From contig NEUZ01000010.1 of assembly GCA_002304435.1 (NCBI GenBank), positions 1 through 39,856 of the forward strand: a stretch of 39,856 nucleotides of DNA, given 5' to 3'. A program made the position numbers and the translations under genes. Shown here one piece after another: positions 30,363-39,175 of this stretch (position 1 is its first letter; every line of letters starts with the position of its first letter). Under the pieces are notes generated by a model. It did no database searches and was not told where the DNA came from. It saw only the letters and a list, made by a program, of their open reading frames with translations. The stretch is from Opitutia bacterium Tous-C8FEB (GTDB lineage: Bacteria > Verrucomicrobiota > Verrucomicrobiia > Opitutales > Opitutaceae).

Positions 30363-31736
30363 TCAACCGCCGACCGCGAAGAGGTGCCGCTGCCCGGTCA
30401 GGTACAACACGCCCCCGGCAGTGATCGGGGTCCCGTGCCCGGCGTCGGGCAGCGCGGGCACCTTCGCGAGCAGGCGCAACTCGCGGCCCAGAGCGAATTG
30501 CAGCACCTCGCCGTCTGCCGTCTGCACCCACAACCGACCGTCCGCCACCAGCGGCGAACCCCAGATGTTGGCCTTGGCGTCGTGCACCCAGAGCCGGCGC
30601 CCGGTCTCCAGGTCGACGCAGTGAATGTAGCCGGGGGCATCCGCCGCGTAGACCAACCCCTCGTGCACGGCCACGGTGGAAATGCTGTCGTTGAAGTCCT
30701 CCCCGCCTAGCCGCCAGAGCTCACCGGTCGCGGTCAGGTCGCCCCGCCCGCGGGCGTCGATGCAGCGCAGGGCGCCCGGGCCGCTCCCCGCCTCAGGCTC
30801 GCCCACCGCCACCAGCACCCGGTGGCCAACGAACACGGGCGCAGCCACGAGGCTGAAAGTGGTGTCCGGCTCGCCGTCCGGGGACGCCTTTTCGTGGGCC
30901 TTGCAGTTGAACTTCCAGAGGAGCCGACCATCCGCCGGTGCGAAGGCGTAGAGCCAACCGTCCCCGCCGGGAAACAGGACCTGCGCCACCCCGTCGACCA
31001 CGCCGTGGCTCGGCGACCCCCACTGTCCCGTGAGAATGCGGCCGCCGGGCGAGGCGTCCTGCCAGACCACGCGCCCGGTCTTCCGGTCAACGGCGACGAA
31101 ACTGGGCGCCTGCGGCTGCCGCACCTTGCCGGTCCGCGGATGCGCCGCGTTGCCCGTAAGGGCGAACACCAGCTCACCCACGACGAGCGGGGACGACGCG
31201 GACGCCTGGTTGACCTCGACCCCCAACCGGGCCCGAAAATCGAGCGACCAGATTTCCCGGCCGTCGCGAACGTCGCGGCAGACGAGCTCGCCGCGATTGC
31301 TCACATAGAAGACCTCGTCGCCCGCCACGCAGGGCGTGGAGCAGAGGCCGATGGTACTATCGTCCTCGGCATCGTCCGCCAGCTTGGGGTGCACGGCCTC
31401 CCACAGCAGCCGGCCGTCCTCGGCGGAGAAACAGCGAAGGACGCCGGCCTTCTCCGCCCCAGAGGATTCGGCGCGGTTGGTGCCGATCAGCACCCGGCCC
31501 GCCGCCACCACGGGGGCCCCGTAGGTGACGTCCCCCAACGGCGCCGCCCAGCGCACGTGGCGCGCGGGACCACCCGGACCAGCCACCGCCCAGTCGCGGG
31601 GCAGGCCAGTGGCGGTGGCGACCATATTGCGGTCGGGGCGCCCCCCGAGCATCGGCCAGTCGCCGGCCGCGAGGACAGGACCCCCGGTGGGCAACAGCAG
31701 AGCGAGCAGGGCGCAGCGTAACGGGGGAGGGTTCAT
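30363..31736 (-). CDS. Secreted PQQ-type beta-propeller protein
   Basis: A 457-residue exported protein with a signal peptide ending near LAAGDW. The mature part is a repeat of propeller blades of the PQQ-binding-like (YncE/BamB-type) fold: PMLGGRPDRNMVA, then blades such as GRLLWEAVHP, DGREIWSLDF, GRVVWQDASPGG and GRRLWVHDAK. No PQQ-dependent alcohol dehydrogenase catalytic residues are obvious, so it may bind or scaffold rather than catalyse. Its start overlaps the stop of the upstream propeller gene as ATGA, so the two are coupled and likely work together. Confidence 0.78.
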   Translation of the reverse strand: MNPPPLRCALLALLLPTGGPVLAAGDWPMLGGRPDRNMVATATGLPRDWAVAGPGGPARHVRWAAPLGDVTYGAPVVAAGRVLIGTNRAESSGAEKAGVLRCFSAEDGRLLWEAVHPKLADDAEDDSTIGLCSTPCVAGDEVFYVSNRGELVCRDVRDGREIWSLDFRARLGVEVNQASASSPLVVGELVFALTGNAAHPRTGKVRQPQAPSFVAVDRKTGRVVWQDASPGGRILTGQWGSPSHGVVDGVAQVLFPGGDGWLYAFAPADGRLLWKFNCKAHEKASPDGEPDTTFSLVAAPVFVGHRVLVAVGEPEAGSGPGALRCIDARGRGDLTATGELWRLGGEDFNDSISTVAVHEGLVYAADAPGYIHCVDLETGRRLWVHDAKANIWGSPLVADGRLWVQTADGEVLQFALGRELRLLAKVPALPDAGHGTPITAGGVLYLTGQRHLFAVGG

Positions 31737-32974
31737 GGCGCGCCGACGCAAACGAGATGGTTGAAGGTTCGCAGGTACATCCGGTCGCCCACGACGCACG
31801 GCGTACTGTGCGTGCCCTCGCCGATCGGGTTGCGGGCGAGGAGCCGGAACTCGTCCCCGGCCGCGAGCACGAGCATCTCCCCCTTGGTCGAGGCGCAATA
31901 GAGCCGGCCTTCGACCCAGACCGGCGAAGCGAAGAACTCGGCGCGCAACCGTTCAGACCACAGGGTGCGGCCCGTCGCTGCCTCGATCGCCGTGGCGACC
32001 CCGCCGTCACTCACCAAGTAGACGCGGCCCTCGTGGTGCACGGAGGTGGTCACGTACGGCGTGGCGACCTTGAGGGTGTAGGCGACCCGGCTCTCCGCGT
32101 CGCCCGAGCCGTCCAGCCGGACCGCGCTGAGGTAGTTGCCCGCCCCTCCACCCTGCCCGCAAGTCCCGATCACCAAGTCCCCCGCGACTACCGGTGAGGA
32201 GACCATCCGCTTGTTGAAGACCGGGGCGTCCCAGAGTTGGCGCCCGGAGGCCGGATCGAGGCTCGAGATGCCGTGCGACTGGCTGGCCAGCAGCAGCTCC
32301 TCCCGCCCGTCGGCGCGGCGGAGGACGCAGGGCGTGCCGTAGGCGGTGCCACTACGGGACGTCCGGCGCGGGGTCTCCCAGAGGACTCGCCCCGTGGCGG
32401 GGTCGAGCGCCGTCACCGTGCTCGCGCCATCCTGGTCATTGGTCACGATCAGCCGTCCGGCGTGCAGGATCGGCGAGGCGCCGTGGCCGTGCTGGGAGAC
32501 GAAAGGTCCGAGGTCGCGCGACCAGAGCTCGCCGCCCGCGTGGTCGAAGGCGCGCACCCAGAAGTGATCCGCGGAGACAAAGACCGCGAAGACACGCTCC
32601 GCGTCGACAACGGGCGAGGAGTTGGCGTAGCCGGCGTTGCGGTTGGCTGGCCGATGCGTGGGGAGGGCGTACGTCTTCCGCCACAATTCCCGGCCGTCCC
32701 GCCGGTCCAGGGCAAGGATCGATCGCTCCCGGCCCTCGTCGGTGGCGGCGGTGACGAACAGGCGCTCACCCCACGCCACCGGCGCCCCGTGACCGCCGGC
32801 AGGTAACCGCACACGCCAGCGGAAATCCGCCTCGGTCCAAGCGACCGGCAGGCCCCGCGCGGGGCTGATGCCGGTGCCGTTGGGCCCGCGGAACCGGGTC
32901 CACTCCTGGGCGCACGCCGATCCGGCACTGCAAACCGACAGGAGGAGGAACACCAATAGGCGGGGATTCTTCAT
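31733..32974 (-). CDS. Secreted PQQ-type beta-propeller protein
   Basis: A 413-residue exported protein, signal peptide ending at ACAQEW. Residues 26-40 (WTRFRGPNGTGISPA) are the typical opening of verrucomicrobial/planctomycetal PQQ-like propellers, where WP-x-FRGP marks the first blade. Later blades include GRELWRKTYAL, GRVLWETPRR and GRTLWSERLR. It is the first gene of a coupled pair and may lie in one unit with aspS further on. The function is unknown; polysaccharide use, alcohol oxidation and envelope assembly are all possible. It diverges from cutA across 113 bp. Confidence 0.78.
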   Translation of the reverse strand: MKNPRLLVFLLLSVCSAGSACAQEWTRFRGPNGTGISPARGLPVAWTEADFRWRVRLPAGGHGAPVAWGERLFVTAATDEGRERSILALDRRDGRELWRKTYALPTHRPANRNAGYANSSPVVDAERVFAVFVSADHFWVRAFDHAGGELWSRDLGPFVSQHGHGASPILHAGRLIVTNDQDGASTVTALDPATGRVLWETPRRTSRSGTAYGTPCVLRRADGREELLLASQSHGISSLDPASGRQLWDAPVFNKRMVSSPVVAGDLVIGTCGQGGGAGNYLSAVRLDGSGDAESRVAYTLKVATPYVTTSVHHEGRVYLVSDGGVATAIEAATGRTLWSERLRAEFFASPVWVEGRLYCASTKGEMLVLAAGDEFRLLARNPIGEGTHSTPCVVGDRMYLRTFNHLVCVGAP

Positions 32975-33087
32975 TGTGCGGGGGGGTGGCGCCGAGGCTC
33001 GCCGGCGCCATCGCGCGGTCAACGGCGAATGCGCCGCCCCGCCGATCCCGCTTGTCAGCCGCCCACCCCGCGGGAAGCTGCCCGCCG

Positions 33088-33414
33088 ATGAAAGTTGCGT
33101 GGACCACCGTGGCGACCGCCGGCGAGGCAGAGCAATTGGCGCGCGAACTGGTGACTGCGGGACTGGCCGTGTGCGTGCAGATCGAGGGGCCCCTCCGCTC
33201 CCATTACGTGTGGGAGGGCAAGGTGGAATCCGCCGGGGAGCACCGGCTCACCCTAAAGTGCCTCGACGAGCAATTGATCGCGCTGGAGGCGGCGGTGCTG
33301 GCCCGCCACCCGTACTCCGTCCCGGAATGGATTGTGGTGGATGCCTGCCGGGTCGGAGAAAAATACTTGTCATGGGCGCGGTCGGAGCGTCAGGCTAAAC
33401 CCTTTAACACCTAG
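33088..33414 (+). CDS. cutA: Divalent cation tolerance protein CutA
   Basis: A 108-residue trimeric CutA1-type protein. Family marks are AVCVQIEGPLRSHYVWEGKV in the middle and the HPYSVPEWIVVDA strand. It is linked to copper tolerance in E. coli, but its wider role is unclear. The frame upstream to 32974 is not conserved in character; the ATG at 33088 gives the normal length. It ends 19 bp before the small basic protein gene. Confidence 0.88.
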   Translation: MKVAWTTVATAGEAEQLARELVTAGLAVCVQIEGPLRSHYVWEGKVESAGEHRLTLKCLDEQLIALEAAVLARHPYSVPEWIVVDACRVGEKYLSWARSERQAKPFNT

Positions 33415-33433
33415 CGCCCACTCCCTTTCCGTT

Positions 33434-33589
33434 ATGTCCCAGCACAAGAGCCTCCAAGGATCCTCCGGCATCGTCGTCAAACGCAACGTCCTCAAGCGCT
33501 TCGAGCGGGTGGACCTGCTCAAGAAGCGTGGCCAGTGGAAGGCCGGCGATCGCGTCCAGGGCCTGCGGAAGACCAAGCCCGACGTCTGA
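33434..33589 (+). CDS. Small basic protein of the PVC superphylum
   Basis: A 51-residue, Lys/Arg-rich protein (MSQHKSLQG, then VVKRNVLKRFERVDLLKKR). I recognise it as the small basic protein family (TIGR04137 as I recall it) found in Verrucomicrobia, Planctomycetes and Chlamydiae. Its role is not established; size and charge suggest nucleic acid or ribosome contact. It follows cutA by 19 bp and is followed at once by a strong terminator, so it is probably highly expressed. The ATG follows CCTTTCCGTT, without Shine-Dalgarno. Confidence 0.82.
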   Translation: MSQHKSLQGSSGIVVKRNVLKRFERVDLLKKRGQWKAGDRVQGLRKTKPDV

Positions 33590-33608
33590 GTTTTCCCTCC
33601 CCTTTCCC

Positions 33609-33637
33609 GGCAGGCAGTACCCACTGCCTGCCTTTTT
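33609..33637 (+). terminator. Rho-independent terminator after the small basic protein
   Basis: A perfect 10 bp stem (GGCAGGCAGT / ACTGCCTGCC) with loop ACCC, followed directly by TTTTT. It starts 20 bp after the stop codon and is the clearest intrinsic terminator in the window. Confidence 0.93.
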
Positions 33638-33656
33638 CGTACCCCTCCCCCAGCCT

Positions 33657-34328
33657 ATGTTAGACCTGATCCGCAAGCTGGTGGACTTCATCGTCCACAT
33701 CGACCGGCACCTCGCCGAGATCATCGCCTCGTACGGGCTGTGGACCTACGCGGTGCTCTGGCTGATCATCTTCGCGGAGACGGGCTTAGTGGTGACGCCG
33801 TTCCTGCCCGGCGATTCCCTCCTGTTCGCGGCCGGCACCTTCTGCGCGAAGCCGGAAACCGGACTGAACGTGCACCTGATGGCTGCCCTCCTGTGGGTGG
33901 CGGCAGTGCTCGGGGATACCGTCAATTACTGGCTGGGCTCCCGGCTCGGGCCCGCCGTGTTCAAGCGAGAGGACTCGATGTTTCTGCGCAAGAAACACCT
34001 CGAGCGGGCGCACGCCTTCTTCGAGAAATACGGTGGCCGGGCGATCATTCTAGCGCGCTTCGTGCCCATCGTGCGGACCTTCGTGCCCTTTGTCGCCGGC
34101 GTCGGCCGGATGCATTACGTGCGCTTCATCGCCTACAACGTGCTCGGCGGCTTCATCTGGATCTACTTTTTCCTCTACGCCGGCTACTGGTTCGGCGGCC
34201 TGCCCTTCATCCAGCGGAACTTCAAGCTGGTGATCCTGGCCATCATCATCATCTCCGTCCTGCCCATCGTTTGGGAAACTTGGCGGGCGTGGCAGGAAGC
34301 GAAGCGGGAACGGGCCCGCGGGGCCTGA
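33657..34328 (+). CDS. DedA-family membrane protein
   Basis: A 223-residue inner-membrane protein of the DedA/SNARE-associated (VTT) family. Conserved marks are FAETGLVVTPFLPGDSLLFAAG, GDTVNYWLGSRLG, and the GRAIILARFVPIVRTFVPF segment with the family arginines. DedA proteins are tied to membrane lipid flipping, proton motive force and envelope stress. The ATG follows CCCCCAGCCT and lies 20 bp after the terminator's T run, so it probably has its own promoter or is read through. It ends 13 bp from the convergent sulfatase. Confidence 0.88.
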   Translation: MLDLIRKLVDFIVHIDRHLAEIIASYGLWTYAVLWLIIFAETGLVVTPFLPGDSLLFAAGTFCAKPETGLNVHLMAALLWVAAVLGDTVNYWLGSRLGPAVFKREDSMFLRKKHLERAHAFFEKYGGRAIILARFVPIVRTFVPFVAGVGRMHYVRFIAYNVLGGFIWIYFFLYAGYWFGGLPFIQRNFKLVILAIIIISVLPIVWETWRAWQEAKRERARGA

Positions 34329-34341
34329 ACGGCGCGGCGGC

Positions 34342-35751
34342 CTAACGCGCCGCCGCCTTGAGTTCCTGGAAGCGGGCACGCAGCCCGGCCAGCTGTCCCG
34401 CCTGCGCGGGATCCGCGGCCAGGTCGCGCTCCTCGCGCGGATCAACCGCGAGGTGGAACAGTTGTTCCAACCCGAAGTCCGGCCAGAACATATACTTCCA
34501 GTCGGCGCGGACCAGCGCCTCCGACGCGGGGATGAAGTCCTTGTTCCGGATCACCGCGTGCTCGTAGAAAAATTCGCGGCGCCAGTCCGCCGGCCGCCGC
34601 TCCGGCGCATAGAGCGCCGTCAGATCACGGCCCTGCATCCCGGGGGAAGCGGGTAATCCGGCGGCCCCCAGCACAGTTGGGGCTAAATCGACATTGAGCG
34701 CGAAGGCCGCTTCCGTCGCCCCCCGGCGCGCGGCCGGCAGGCGCGGATCGCGCACGATCAGCGGTACCCGGATGCTCTCCTCGTGCGGGTACCACTTGTC
34801 CGCGAGGCCGTGCTCCCCGTGGAAGAATCCGTTGTCCGTGGTGAAGACCACCAGCGTCTCCTCCAGCACCCCCTGCCGCTCCAGTTCCGCCAGCACCCGC
34901 CCGCAGACCGCGTCGGCTTCGGTCACCAGCCGGTAGTAGTTGCGCATCATCTCCTGGTACTTCTCCGGCTCATCAAACCGCCAATGCCAGCGGACGCGGC
35001 CCTCGTTGCGCTCGTTCGCGATGAAGGGCGGCAGGCGCCGGTGATGCTCCTCCGTGGCGGTCGGCGGCACCGGAATCCGCACCCCGGCATAAAGCGGGAG
35101 GCTCTCCGGCTGGGGCAGGAACTGCGCCGGATGCTGGTCCTCCGCGTGCGCCGCGACAAAGGCGAGCGTGAGGCAGAAGGGCCGCCCCGCCGGGCGCGTG
35201 CGCAGGAATTCAAGTGCGTCCGCCTCGTTCCGGCGGGTCACGTGCTCCGGCTCACCGCCCGGCCGCGGGAGCCAGTGCCGCATCGGCGTGATCCGCCCGG
35301 CGCCAAAGTCGTAACTCTCCGCGGGAAACTTCCCGTTGTGCCACTTGCCCACGTGCCCGACGTGATACCCGGCCGCCCGCAGGCGCCCGGGATACGTCTC
35401 CGCCCAGGGGGTGCGGAACATCTCGAACGCGCGGTTCCCGTGCCGCGACATCCACTGCCCGGTGAGCAGCGTCGCCCGGCTCACGCCGCAGATGGAGGTG
35501 GTGACAAAGCTGTTGGTGAACCGCAGTCCCTCGCGCGCGAGCCGGTCGAGGTGCGGCGTGCGCACAACCGGGTTGCCCGCCGCGCCGAGGGTGTCGTGGC
35601 GCCAGTCGTCCGCGTACAGCAGCACCACGTTCAGCGGACGGGGCGCAGCCGCGGGGGCCGGGGCGGCGCCCGCGAGTAAGGGCAGCGCCAGCAGTCCGAG
35701 CCTGAGCCAAGGGGTCCGGCGGCCGCCGGCACGGGGGGACGGGGAAGACAT
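34342..35751 (-). CDS. Secreted sulfatase with variant formylglycine motif
   Basis: A 469-residue exported sulfatase of the alkaline-phosphatase fold (S1 family). After a signal region (to about 38) the metal site begins with [10 protein letters not shown] (Asp48, Asp49). The nucleophile region is [13 protein letters not shown], so Cys88 heads C-G-V-S-R instead of the usual C-x-P/A-x-R, with Arg92 and the LLTG tail kept. [13 protein letters not shown] supplies the second metal pair. It should remove sulfate from a polysaccharide, provided Cys88 is converted to formylglycine by a maturase not seen here. The substrate cannot be told from sequence. Confidence 0.85.
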   Translation of the reverse strand: MSSPSPRAGGRRTPWLRLGLLALPLLAGAAPAPAAAPRPLNVVLLYADDWRHDTLGAAGNPVVRTPHLDRLAREGLRFTNSFVTTSICGVSRATLLTGQWMSRHGNRAFEMFRTPWAETYPGRLRAAGYHVGHVGKWHNGKFPAESYDFGAGRITPMRHWLPRPGGEPEHVTRRNEADALEFLRTRPAGRPFCLTLAFVAAHAEDQHPAQFLPQPESLPLYAGVRIPVPPTATEEHHRRLPPFIANERNEGRVRWHWRFDEPEKYQEMMRNYYRLVTEADAVCGRVLAELERQGVLEETLVVFTTDNGFFHGEHGLADKWYPHEESIRVPLIVRDPRLPAARRGATEAAFALNVDLAPTVLGAAGLPASPGMQGRDLTALYAPERRPADWRREFFYEHAVIRNKDFIPASEALVRADWKYMFWPDFGLEQLFHLAVDPREERDLAADPAQAGQLAGLRARFQELKAAAR

Positions 35752-35810
35752 CGCGGGCGAAGTTGCGCGATGCCCCCGCGGTTGTCACGACCGCAAGATC
35801 CGCCGGCGGG

Positions 35811-37520
35811 TCAGCGGTCCGCGGGGACGCTGGTCAAAGCCTCCTCCATCGTGGTCACGCCCTCGCGGACCTTGAGCAGGCCGTCCTGGTGGAGAGTCTT
35901 CATCCCGCCGCGCATCGCGATCCGCTTGAGCTCCGCCGCCTCGGCGCCCGCGTTGATCGCGGCCACCAGCTCCTCGTTGCCCACCATCAGCTCGTGGATG
36001 CCGACGCGCCCACGGTAGCCGTTATGGTCGCACTTGGGGCATCCCTCGGGGTGCGCCTTGTGGACAGGACCGCTCCAGCCGAGGGCCCGCTCCAAGAGGT
36101 CGCGCTCGCGCCCGGAAGGCTCGTATTCGACCCGGCAGGAGCGGCAGACCCGCCGCAGGAGCCGCTGGGCGCAGACGCAGCGCAGGGACGACGAGAGGAG
36201 AAAGGGCTCGACCCCCATATCCGTCAGGCGGGAGACCGTCGTGGGGGCATCGTTCGTGTGGAGCGTGGAAAGCAGGAGGTGACCGGTGAGGGCGGCCTCG
36301 ACCGCAATGCCGGCGGTCTCCTGGTCGCGGATCTCGCCCACGAGGATAACGTCCGGGTCCTGCCGAAGGAAGGAGCGTAGCGCACTGGCGAAGGTGAGCC
36401 CAATCTGCCGGTGCATCTGCATCTGGTTGATGCCGGGCAGGGTGTACTCGATGGGGTCCTCGGCGGTGCGGATGACGAGGTCCGGGGTATTGATCTCGTT
36501 CATCGCCGAATAGAGGGTCATCGACTTGCCCGAGCCCGTCGGGCCGCAGTGCAGGATCATCCCGTGCGGCTCCCGGATGCAGGCGCGGTAGCGGGCCAGG
36601 TTGTCCGCAGAGAAGCCGAGATCCGACAGGGGCAACGTGGTCCGCTGCTTGTCGAGAATCCGCATCACCACCCCCTCACCGTGGTTGAGCGGTGCGGTGG
36701 ACACGCGCAGGTCAATGTCGAGACCCTTCTTGGAATACTGCCGGAACACGATGCGCCCATCCTGGGGCAGCCGCCGCTCCGAAATATCCAAGTTGCACAT
36801 AATCTTCAGGCGCGCCACCAGCGCGGGCCCGACCTTCCTCGGCAACCGGAGCCGCTCGTAACACACCCCATCGACCCGATTGCGGACCACGACCTCCTTC
36901 TCCTGGGGCTCGATGTGGATGTCGCTCGTCCCCGCGAGGTACGCCTCCTCGACGATCCGGTTCGCCAGCTGGATGATCGGCCCGGACTCCTCCGTGACCT
37001 CCTCGTCCTTGAGTTCTGTCTCGGGCTCCTGGCGGTACTGCTGGTCGATCCGCGTGACGACATCCGCGAAGCCGGCCCCCTTGTCCTGCCCACGGGCCAC
37101 CTTCTCCCGGAGGTCCTCGGCGCGAGCGAGGAGGCGAACCACGGTGCGGCCGGTGAGGTCTTGGACCTTGTCGGCCACCGCGCGGTCAAACGGGTCGACG
37201 CACGCGAGCAGCAGCAGATCCCCCAGATACCCCACGGGCAGCACGAGGTTCTTTTGGCAAAAATCCAGCGACAGGCCCTCGAAGGTCTGCGGCGTCACGC
37301 GGATGCGGGCCACGTTGCAGGCGCGCATCCCGTAGGCGTGGGCAGCCGCCAACAACCGCGGGAAGTCGGGCACGCGGTAATCGTCCCGCAGGAGCCGGTC
37401 GAGGGCCTCGCCACTCAGGTCCTGCGGATGTTGCAGCAACTCATCCCGCTGGGCCGGCTGGAGCCGCCCCAACTCGACGAGGTGGGTGACGATGCTGGTC
37501 TGGACGCGTCCGAGGGGCAT
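35811..37520 (-). CDS. GspE/PilB-family type II secretion or type IV pilus ATPase
   Basis: A 569-residue assembly ATPase. An N-terminal MshEN/T2SSE_N-like domain (about 1-140) precedes the hexameric motor: Walker A GPTGSGKS (326-333), Asp box around TAEDPIEY, Walker B DVILVGE (390-396) and His box STLHTNDA. A zinc-binding tetracysteine follows at Cys459, Cys462, Cys494 and Cys497. It drives pseudopilus or pilus assembly at the inner membrane. GspE and PilB cannot be told apart without the rest of the machine. It starts 2 bp after the stop of the MshEN-like gene, so the two form one unit. Confidence 0.88.
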   Translation of the reverse strand: MPLGRVQTSIVTHLVELGRLQPAQRDELLQHPQDLSGEALDRLLRDDYRVPDFPRLLAAAHAYGMRACNVARIRVTPQTFEGLSLDFCQKNLVLPVGYLGDLLLLACVDPFDRAVADKVQDLTGRTVVRLLARAEDLREKVARGQDKGAGFADVVTRIDQQYRQEPETELKDEEVTEESGPIIQLANRIVEEAYLAGTSDIHIEPQEKEVVVRNRVDGVCYERLRLPRKVGPALVARLKIMCNLDISERRLPQDGRIVFRQYSKKGLDIDLRVSTAPLNHGEGVVMRILDKQRTTLPLSDLGFSADNLARYRACIREPHGMILHCGPTGSGKSMTLYSAMNEINTPDLVIRTAEDPIEYTLPGINQMQMHRQIGLTFASALRSFLRQDPDVILVGEIRDQETAGIAVEAALTGHLLLSTLHTNDAPTTVSRLTDMGVEPFLLSSSLRCVCAQRLLRRVCRSCRVEYEPSGRERDLLERALGWSGPVHKAHPEGCPKCDHNGYRGRVGIHELMVGNEELVAAINAGAEAAELKRIAMRGGMKTLHQDGLLKVREGVTTMEEALTSVPADR

Positions 37521-37522
37521 CT

Positions 37523-38056
37523 TCAGCGCGCGAGGGTTCCGAGCCTACCCAAATGCTCTGCCACCCCGTCCAGCGTCGTGCCGAACCAGAGCACCGGACC
37601 CTGGATCTGAGCTTCCCAGTGGGCCTTGGCCACGGGGCTGAGGACATAGGCCGAGGCGAGGCAGGTGAAGCCGTCCAGCTTGTCGAACGGCACCGTCCAC
37701 GTCGCCCAGCAGGCCCCGGGGTCAGGCAGCCGGCGGAACTCATCGGGCACGTCGAACTCGCGCAGGTCCACCAGCCCGGCCCCCTCGTGCTCCATCGCGT
37801 GGCGCAGCACGTCCTCCTCCCGGAGGAATTTAAGCGACTGGGTGAGGACGCGCAGGAGCGACGCGCCCCGCTCGCCCCCGGACACCCACTCTAGCCAGCG
37901 GTCGTTCGCCTCCTGCAGCTGCCCCGCCGACAGCAGGTTGCGGTCCGACAGCGTCAGACCGAGCTGCCGGTTGGCCTTCATCAGGAGCGAGCGATGTTCA
38001 CTAGGGGCGGACACCGCAGCTAGCTTCGCCTCAGCCGGCGGCGGGAGGCGACGCAT
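37523..38056 (-). CDS. Stand-alone MshEN-like (GspE N-terminal) domain protein
   Basis: A 177-residue soluble protein I read as an MshEN/T2SSE_N-like domain on its own. [20 protein letters not shown] and [21 protein letters not shown] follow the repeated LG-x-x-L pattern, and [10 protein letters not shown] matches the domain's later strand. In some proteins this domain binds cyclic di-GMP, but here the pattern is too diverged to be sure. It lies between obgE (26 bp overlap) and the ATPase gene (2 bp gap), so it probably serves that ATPase. A start at ATG 37981 (MKANRQLG) would remove the overlap and fits the domain edge better. Confidence 0.6.
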   Translation of the reverse strand: MRRLPPPAEAKLAAVSAPSEHRSLLMKANRQLGLTLSDRNLLSAGQLQEANDRWLEWVSGGERGASLLRVLTQSLKFLREEDVLRHAMEHEGAGLVDLREFDVPDEFRRLPDPGACWATWTVPFDKLDGFTCLASAYVLSPVAKAHWEAQIQGPVLWFGTTLDGVAEHLGRLGTLAR

Positions 38057-39071
38057 TTCCGGCGCGCGGGCGCCGGCGGACGCGTTTTAACAATTCCTTT
38101 TTAAATCGATCGATGCCGTCCCCCGTGGAGCACGAAATGCCCAGCACATCCACGCTCGGGTGGCGGCGGCGGAACTTGGCCAGCCAGCCCTTCGCTTCCG
38201 GCAAATCGAGCTTATTGGCCACGACGAGCCGGGGCTTTTTGAGCAGCGCCGGATCATAGAGCTTCAATTCCCGCAACAGGTGGCGGTAGTCCTCCCGGGG
38301 ATCCCGCGCGTCCGTTCCGGCCATATCGAGGAGGAATACGAGCAGGGCGCAGCGCTCGATGTGGCGCAGGAAACGGTGCCCGAGGCCGCGGTTCTCGTGC
38401 GCGCCCTCGATCAGGCCGGGGATGTCCGCAAGCAGCAGGCGGCGGGCGCCGCGCTTGTCCTCCGGGTACTCAATCACCCCGATCTGGGGATGCAGCGTGG
38501 TGAAGGGATAGGCCGCGGTGCGCGGACGGGCCTGGGTGATGCGGCCCATCAGGGACGACTTGCCCGCGTTGGGGAAACCGACGAGGCCAACATCCGCGAT
38601 GCTCTTGAGCACTAGCCGGTAGGTCCCGGACTGCCCCACTAGGCCCGCATTCGCCCGCCGGGGGGCACGCGTCGTGGAGGTCTTGAAGTGGGTGTTGCCC
38701 CAGCCGCCGTTGCCGCCCTGGCAGAGCACGATGCGCTGCCCATCCTCGATCACCTCCGCCACCGGTTTGCCGGTCTCGAGATCAACGACCATCGTACCCA
38801 AGGGCATCCGCAGCACGCACGCCTCACCGTCACGTCCGTTGCAGTCCGCGCCTAGGCCGTGGCCGCCGCGCTCGCCGCGCCAGTGGGGCTGGTACTTGTA
38901 GTCGACCAGATTGTTGGTGTTCACGTCCCCCAGTAGGACCACGTCGCCGCCGCGGCCGCCGTCGCCGCCGTTGGGTCCGCCCCACGGCTCATATTTCTCC
39001 CGGCGGAAGCTGATGCAGCCCCTGCCCCCATCCCCGGCGGCCAGCTTCACGGTGCATTCGTCGACGAACAT
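38031..39071 (-). CDS. obgE: GTPase Obg
   Basis: A 346-residue GTPase with the glycine-rich Obg fold first ([24 protein letters not shown] opens it, and [20 protein letters not shown] is typical), then the G domain: G1 [10 protein letters not shown]2 in PFTTLHP, G3 [12 protein letters not shown]4 NKLD. Obg binds the 50S subunit and links ribosome assembly to growth and stress. ATG 39071 gives the normal N-terminus; the frame upstream is low-complexity. Unusually for obgE, no rplU or rpmA precedes it: a sulfatase lies divergently upstream. Its stop overlaps the next gene by 26 bp. Confidence 0.93.
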   Translation of the reverse strand: MFVDECTVKLAAGDGGRGCISFRREKYEPWGGPNGGDGGRGGDVVLLGDVNTNNLVDYKYQPHWRGERGGHGLGADCNGRDGEACVLRMPLGTMVVDLETGKPVAEVIEDGQRIVLCQGGNGGWGNTHFKTSTTRAPRRANAGLVGQSGTYRLVLKSIADVGLVGFPNAGKSSLMGRITQARPRTAAYPFTTLHPQIGVIEYPEDKRGARRLLLADIPGLIEGAHENRGLGHRFLRHIERCALLVFLLDMAGTDARDPREDYRHLLRELKLYDPALLKKPRLVVANKLDLPEAKGWLAKFRRRHPSVDVLGISCSTGDGIDRFKKELLKRVRRRPRAGNASPPAAG

Positions 39072-39175
39072 CCGGCCGACGATGCAGATGCGCCGGGCTT
39101 TGCCAAGGGGAGCGTTGCCCGATTCGGAGCGGCCTTGTGCCCCGCCCACGTTTGCCCCTAATTGCAACCACCCCG

